24,132 bases of DNA from Protostelium mycophagum (Eukaryota; Evosea; Variosea; Protosteliida; Protosteliaceae), in assembly GCA_002081555.1 (NCBI GenBank), contig MZNV01002348.1, forward strand, positions 1 through 24,132. Direction: 5' to 3'. Shown piece after piece: positions 19,001 to 24,132 of this stretch. Position 1 is the first letter of the stretch; the number at the start of each line of letters is the position of its first letter. Below the pieces are notes generated by a model. The model was not told the DNA's origin. It did no database searches and worked only from the letters and a program-made list of their open reading frames with translations. A program made the translations under genes and the position numbers.

Positions 19001-22000
19001 ATCACGTCTTTTGACGAGGCTTTCCTTCTGTCGACGTGTGCTGGGGGAAATCTGTTCATTCACAAATTAGCCGACAACCTAGTCACTGAAGGAAGGGGTG
19101 AGTTTCATTTGCATAAAATTCGTCACATCAGATTGTAACGTTCTCCAGAATTGGACCAGATCCTCACCGTCGCCGAAGAAGAGAGAGAAGATTCTGAAGA
19201 CATGTCATCTATTGAGGAACAGAAATTAAGAAGGGAGCAAAACAAAGTTGTGCATGCGGCAGAGGAGAAGAAAGCCATAGTGAAAAAGCAGATACAGAGA
19301 ATACAAGCGGAGTATGGGCAGTTTGTGCAGAGAAACGCCAAGTTGCAGCCAGAGGAGCAGTTATCGAAAGAACAGCTCAGCATCGATCCTTATTTGAAGA
19401 TCACAATAGGTGAATCCCGCCACAACCACGATTCAAATTTTGAATGACCGTTAACATCCGACAGAGGAGGAACTTGAAAAGAAGAAGGAGAAAGCCATCA
19501 AAGAGATGAGTTGGACTGCAGAACAGAAGGAGAGGCAAGTTCAGAAGCTGAAAGCTCGGTATTTCGACAAAGTAGCGGTGGAGAGGGTGTTACTCCGGGG
19601 GTTTAAGTCTGTACACACCTTGTCGACATTCACATTGAAGAAGATGTCAGAATCCATGTTACAAATGATTCAAAATGTACATAACAACATAGAGAAAGAA
19701 CAACAAAACGCCGAGAAAAATGAGGTCAGTCTACAACTGACGGAATTCCACTCAACTTTCCAGATGTTGAAAAGTGTGGAGGATCCAAAGGCAAGACAAG
19801 CCGCATCAAGAAAGAGGGATGGAACTTGGGACGATTTAAACATGGAGCCTCCAGCAGACAAGAAGGAGAGAGATAAAAAATCCACCACCAAAAGCCCCGC
19901 CAGCAAGCTGGAGGAAAAGAAACTGAAGAGGAGGCAGCGAAACGAAGTCTGGATGAAGTGAGATTTCTTCGAATTTTTTGGCGGGAGATTTGTTTAAATT
20001 CGCGCCAGGTTCTTAGAAACAAAACCGGACGAGGAAGAGGATCAAGGTGATTTGGATAGGATAAAGAGGGCAGAGAGATATATGGGCGACTATCCACTGA
20101 AGCTGGGAAATACATACAGAGTTCCGGAGAACAGAAGGATCAACACAGAGAGGAAGTTCTTCCAGAAAGTCTTGTTGGAAGAGTCCATCTACAACATCAA
20201 ATCGGTGTGTGGTGAACTTGAGCGATAGACGATTGATTTTCTCAGGAATTCAACTCTCGTATTTTGGTGTTGCGAGACATCAAGATCAAGATTATCTCAT
20301 GGATCACCCGCATGAATGTTCGCATTGAGGAGATCAACAAAGAGCTTGATATTGAGGAAGAGCTATTGGCGCCCAAACTGACGAGGGAAGAGCAGCCTGA
20401 GAACCGAGAATTTATCAACAGAGAAGATGTCTTGAGGTTCCAGAAGGAGTCTTCAAGACCTGGAGGAAATATCACGATCCAGCCTGCCGGGGGTGTTGCC
20501 AAAGACACTGCCTCAGAGGTAACTTTCAATCTTTTGTTGGCGGGAAGATGCAAGAGTTGTAGATGGAGTCATAACACCTTCTGTAATACCTGATGGTCAC
20601 ACCACTAAACGATGACAGCTGGACACGATTCAAGTGGAGGGAGCAGTACAAGGAAAGAGGATCATTTCAACTAAACAACAAGTCGTCTTGTCCACTTTAG
20701 AGCTAGAAGAAAAACACACACAAAATTTGATTCTACAATGGGAGAAGAGAACCATCTTGGAGGTCAGTTGGTCAGTTGTTTTGATGCCGACTCAAAGACA
20801 CAGAAAATTCATGACACCATCTCTGCTTTTGATAAAGAATTGGAATCGCTAAGGAGGGAAAAGTTGAAGGCCGAAGCGGGTGAGCTTCTACAACGCTGTA
20901 TTTCAAGCTGACCGTTTCAGATCTTAAAGTCTTAGATCTCAAAATGTTGGTTCTACATCAAGAATTGGAACTGCTAAAGGAATTTGAAAAAGAAGACATC
21001 AACTTGGCCGAAAAATTGGCCTCAAAACGTGCTGAACGCATCCAGTTCGCCGGATTCGTGAGTAGTTTGAAACTGTCATTAGAGGTACTCATCCTGCCAG
21101 GTGGCCGAGAACCAGAGCAAGTTGGACCTCAAGAATAAAGAGTTGGAAGATAAAAACAATGAGATCGAAGAGATTAACAAAAAACTGACGGCACTGAACG
21201 GTGAAGGACACCCTTACGTGGATTTCATCAAGAAGCTGTACAACAAGAATATCAAGAGATCAAAGGTGCGTGAAATCTCGATGAAATTTCATTACTGATG
21301 AACACAGAAAGAGGCCGTGGATGAGGATGCCTATAACAGGTGAAGCGACATATTTTGGTCTGAGGATTCACTGAACATTTTCAGCGATGATGATCGGGGA
21401 GACAATTACGATTTCGACAATGAAGATGAGGATAATGATGCAGAAGATGAGCAGCGACCTGCAGATTTAGACGAATCCATTTATGAGGGTGCACTTGAAC
21501 TTCGGGATCAGAGGCTGAGTGAGTCTTCATTCGTCACCATAGCAATCTTTAACCATCTCAGTGTTGGAAGAGCACAAGGCCGACTTGAAAAAATCTCTGG
21601 AGGTGCTAAAGAAGGAGATGGAAACCACAAATAAGAAGGAGAAGGTGGTGGCAAACGCTCTAACAGCGACAGAGAACGAGCTGCAAGAGCTACAAAAGAA
21701 CAAGCAGGATAAGTTGAACGAAATCGACGTAGTGGTAAGTGTCAAACAGATCTGTCACTCATGTCAATCTGACATATGACAGCTGTCACTCAAATTGTCC
21801 CAATACCGCTTCCTATCCGGTATCATACTGTCAGATAGTTTGGTCTTTACGAACGAAGAATTTGACAAGTTGAGCAAGAGGATCGTGCAGCTTGAACAAG
21901 AGCTTATAGACCTCCAAAACCAACTGAAATCCTTACAAAAAGACATCGTCAACATCGGTAAAGAGAAGGTGTCTAAGAAGAATAGGGTGGGTCGTACTAC

Positions 22001-22579
22001 ATTCTCTATATCTCGGAATATTCTCTGAATTCTCCAGAACAAGCAGTTGGAGACGAAAGCGATAGAGGTGCAGATGCTGAAATTTGGACAAGTGATCAAT
22101 CTGGAAGCACTTGAAAAGAAGAGCGTGAACAAACAAGCAGAAGAGCTCAAAGAGAAGATGTTTTTGGAGGAAAAGAGGCGAAATAGAGAGCTAGAAGAAT
22201 TCGAAGTGAGTGTTGATGACACTTGTACATGAAAAGAATGTAGAGGTGAACTCATTCCGCTCAGGCACATGAGAGAGAATTGAAGAATGACCAAACTGCC
22301 GTGTTGAACCGCAACACGAAGCTCTTGACTAAGCTCGCTAGGCTCTCTCACAAGCAGTTGGAATTAGAACAAGTGTTGGATACATCGCAGACTTCGATGG
22401 TTGCAGAGTATTCTGGAACATTAAGAAGGGATCGTGATGATGAGAGGAGATTAGAAGAACTTGTGAGTGCACAAGCGGAGGACATTGATAGAATGAGGAG
22501 GCAGATCACTTTGCTTCGAAAGAAGGGATACAGGCCCTCATACCATGATTTCCAATTGCCGAATTCAGTGTCAGAGTAA
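16026..22579 (+). CDS. CFAP44: Cilia- and flagella-associated protein 44 (CFAP44/WDR52)
   Basis: An axonemal protein that works with CFAP43 to tether the inner dynein f/I1 motor head. Twenty-five exons: 16026-16135, 16175-16695, 16922-17152, 17198-17417, 17459-17633, 17674-17751, 17801-17893, 17937-18251, 18296-18409, 18502-18769, 18939-19097, 19149-19409, 19465-19957, 20009-20204, 20246-20518, 20619-20762, 20804-20879, 20921-21057, 21101-21265, 21308-21339, 21385-21518, 21562-21734, 21783-21986, 22038-22205, 22265-22579. They join to 1684 residues, slightly shorter than the vertebrate protein. N-terminal WD40 propellers (to about 765) carry family-specific blocks: GIGAIAVHPTKSCFAVAGQG, LRSKAFSQDVYKV, FTGLKLQGEIGKFGKSELSD, FVELPDGKVVSG, HDGYIRVWNIE. 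The rest is coiled coil with YMGDYPLKL and ESIYNIKS. A proline-rich and an acidic insert lie between blades (about 585-650). The short exon 21308-21339 and the 169-nt intron 18770-18938 are the least certain parts. Confidence 0.92.
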
Positions 22580-22716
22580 AGTGTTTGGCTGTAAATGTGT
22601 ATTGCTTCTTCGATTGTATGATCGCTCGGAAACAAAAAACTCTTCAAAAAATGTCTGTATTGATGCTCTTCAGAAGCACTTTCTTAGAACCTCCAGACCA
22701 CGCTGATTCTTCACTC

Positions 22717-23238
22717 TCATGCAGCCACAGAAGCTACGTCCACTTCTTTCGGTGACAAGAATAATGAATAATCGATCGTGGAGAGAAAGTTTCTCTCTAA
22801 AGCGCCAATGTCTCTCCGGCTGAGCCCTGATGTCTGTTCTACAAGTGATTCGTCTATGCCCCAGTCCTCCCAAAATTTGACTGTGACCAGAGCCGATGTA
22901 AGGAGGAGCTTGAAAAAATCGGAAGGCATGATTCGTCCCGCTCTCTTAATGAATCGATCCATGTATATAATAGTGGGTAGGAGATGTTTCTTGAACCGAT
23001 AGCCCATTAGTTTGACGATATCTTTGATGCATCCGATGTAGCTTTTAATCAGGTCTCGATCTGGAGCGATCGTTTCTGCTGAGACGATGAAGAAGCGGTC
23101 TATCATCGTGTAGATGGCAATCTTTTGTCTGCGTCTCTCCAGTTTATGTGCATTCCGGACATGTTTTGGAGCAAATCTGCGGGTATGTGTCTGTTTCATG
23201 TTGACTCGATTAGAGTACACAGGTGTTGTTCTACTCAT
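22717..23238 (-). CDS. Cyclin-box protein, PHO80/PCL-like
   Basis: A single exon encodes 173 residues. The basic N-terminus is followed by a cyclin fold: HLLPTIIYMDRFIKRAG, then FKLLLTSALVTVKFWEDWGI, then SGLSRRDIGALERNFLSTID and YSLFLSPKE. The spacing of helices and the KFW-D, LE-FL--ID and L-VSP-like end match the PHO80/Pcl group, which activates Pho85/CDK5-like kinases and is also related to cyclin Y. A partner kinase is inferred, not visible. An internal ATG at residue 14 (MKQTHTRRF) is an alternative start. The gene is intronless, unlike all the other complete genes in this window. It converges on CFAP44, with 137 bp between the stops. Confidence 0.8.
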   Translation of the reverse strand: MSRTTPVYSNRVNMKQTHTRRFAPKHVRNAHKLERRRQKIAIYTMIDRFFIVSAETIAPDRDLIKSYIGCIKDIVKLMGYRFKKHLLPTIIYMDRFIKRAGRIMPSDFFKLLLTSALVTVKFWEDWGIDESLVEQTSGLSRRDIGALERNFLSTIDYSLFLSPKEVDVASVAA

Positions 23239-23350
23239 GTTTCTGTTAGTTTCTCTGGTCTTCTGCTTTTCCGCTTTCGCACCCTGGGTTCATAAAAAAG
23301 AGGAAGGAAAACCCGTGTATTCGTCAAAATACGCAGAAGCACGGAAATGA
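23198..23350 (+). CDS. Possible small single-pass membrane protein
   Basis: A 50-residue ORF starts MLTRLEYTGVVLL, has one strongly hydrophobic segment ending in FSAFAPW, and then a basic tail starting VHKKEEGK. It has the look of a small membrane protein. However, its first 41 bases are antisense to the start of the cyclin gene, and no family is recognised. It could begin at the second ATG (23237), which would make the hydrophobic stretch a signal peptide. Its TGA overlaps the ATG of the next ORF. Low confidence. Confidence 0.25.
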   Translation: MLTRLEYTGVVLLMFLLVSLVFCFSAFAPWVHKKEEGKPVYSSKYAEARK

Positions 23351-23502
23351 CATTGTCTATTGTCGGAGATTCAGACAAACAAGCGGGTGTAGCAGCACAT
23401 GCACGAATTTATAGGGACAGATATTGTGAGATATCCAGAGCGCGAAAGGAACACGAATCATACCAAGAAGATAAAACTCTGATGATTTTTTTTGTGACTT
23501 GA
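23347..23502 (+). CDS. Possible small charged ORF
   Basis: This ORF of 51 residues begins MTLSIVGDSDKQAGVAAHAR and is rich in Arg, Lys and Glu. It starts inside the stop codon of the preceding small ORF (ATGA). Codon use is plausible, but there is no recognised domain and no splice site was identified. It may be chance, or an exon of a gene joined to 23198-23350. Confidence 0.2.
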   Translation: MTLSIVGDSDKQAGVAAHARIYRDRYCEISRARKEHESYQEDKTLMIFFVT

Positions 23503-23771
23503 ATGCATCAGCCCAAGTCTAGTCCAAGAAGCTGCGTGCTTAGGACAGTTTTCACGTTCCAGAGATACCTGAACCTTTTGAGAGCAACTATGGTCAGGAA
23601 AGTGATTTATCCACCCATTTTCGCGACGTTTTTCTTTCGCAAAACTCCGACGAGCGCAGATAAATCACGTGACCACGATTTTCTTCGTTTCGTCTGGCGT
23701 CACTTCAAGTGAAAAGAATTCAAATACTGCTCATTTGCCTCAAGATCTTGTTGATCTAACATATTGAATGC
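23503..23771. other. Non-coding stretch, nothing identified
   Basis: I see no supported gene here. The ORFs are short and composition is mixed. It sits between the small ORFs and the inverted-repeat element. Confidence 0.5.
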
Positions 23772-24132
23772 TTGCAGACCAAATAAAATTTCATCCTGTG
23801 TGATCAAGTCCAAACGAGAGATTCTCTCTGTACCAAACCATTGATCTTGCTCTGATTATAAATAAAATTCTATATTTTGGCTATTACCCTGTGGACACGG
23901 ATTTGTACCAATTTCAAAATTATCGTTTGAAGCAAATAATTTTTCAACAATCCTGGTACGGAACGCGAATGTCACGGTAAGGTGGTCACCGGGGTGACAA
24001 TCGCTTACCGCAATGGTCACGTCGCTTACCGGGATTATAAAAAAATAATCACTTTCAAAATTAATTTTGAACTTTGTACAAATCCGTGTCCGCCGGGTAA
24101 TAACACAGGATGAAATTTTATTTGGTCTGCAA
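23772..24132. mobile_element. Non-coding element with terminal inverted repeats (MITE-like)
   Basis: The 30 bases at 23772-23801 (starting TTGCAGACCAAATAAAATTT) are the exact reverse complement of 24103-24132, the last bases of the window. A second, imperfect inverted block pairs about 23883-23931 with 24055-24101 and shares GGACACGGATTTGTAC. The left arm carries about 81 extra bases (23802-23882) that the right arm lacks. The centre has GTCACC-GG-GGTGAC and two direct copies of TCGCTTACCG (24001-24010, 24022-24031) with an inverted CGGTAAG at 23975. No transposase ORF is present. The element may extend past the window, so its true ends and target-site duplication cannot be seen. Confidence 0.65.

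Noticed and set aside
3631-20545. Recurring TTCCCGCCAAAA, like an E2F site (3631, 4108, 13530, 14406 and the reverse at 2668, 19978, 20539).
   Set aside because: Three of the best copies are inside exons and simply encode Leu/Ile-Ala-Gly; the rest are too few to claim a regulatory motif.
21764-22351. 195-residue minus-strand ORF, Ser/Leu/Phe-rich.
   Set aside because: It is antisense to the coiled-coil exons of CFAP44, where Glu/Lys codons read backwards as Phe/Leu/Ser.
23975-24031. Possible tRNA or structured RNA gene in the GC-rich centre of the right-end element.
   Set aside because: No cloverleaf, A-box or B-box could be found; the repeats are explained by the inverted-repeat element.

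Overview
The window is nuclear DNA from a flagellated, intron-rich eukaryote with a compact genome. I count about 78 GT-AG introns, most of them 38-100 nt, many opening GTGAG. The genetic code is standard, with TAA and TGA used as stops. Several genes belong only in a cell that builds a motile flagellum by intraflagellar transport (IFT). A zoosporic fungus, a choanoflagellate or a related protist would fit; the sequence does not settle which.

Layout from left to right: the interior of an unrecognised minus-strand gene (1-387); a divergent plus-strand gene for a secreted, probably GPI-anchored glycoprotein (492-2279); a 19-exon USP4/11/15-type deubiquitinase (minus, 2452-7201); a 21-exon gamma-tubulin complex protein of the GCP6 type (minus, 7402-12288); a small Gly-Tyr-Pro-rich protein (minus, 12488-12898); the dynein-2 intermediate chain DYNC2I1/WDR60 (minus, 13089-15935); the axonemal protein CFAP44 in 25 exons (plus, 16026-22579); a one-exon PHO80/PCL-like cyclin-box protein (minus, 22717-23238). 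The right end has two doubtful small ORFs and a terminal-inverted-repeat element that reaches the last base. All exon chains were built by hand from splice signals. Phases agree across every junction of the four large genes, with one ambiguous stretch in GCP6.

GCP6 (microtubule nucleation at the centrosome/basal body), DYNC2I1 (retrograde IFT motor) and CFAP44 (axonemal regulation of dynein) make this a microtubule/flagellum neighbourhood. DYNC2I1 and CFAP44 are head to head with only 90 bp between their start codons, so they probably share a promoter. No operon, CRISPR, tRNA or rRNA was seen.

The most unusual signal is not a gene. The 9-mer ATCTACAAC (or its complement GTTGTAGAT) occurs 20 times, in both orientations and in introns as well as exons, where about 0.2 would be expected by chance. 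The palindromic word GAAATTTC is also strongly over-represented (about 17 copies). Several introns carry small GC-rich hairpins and direct repeats.
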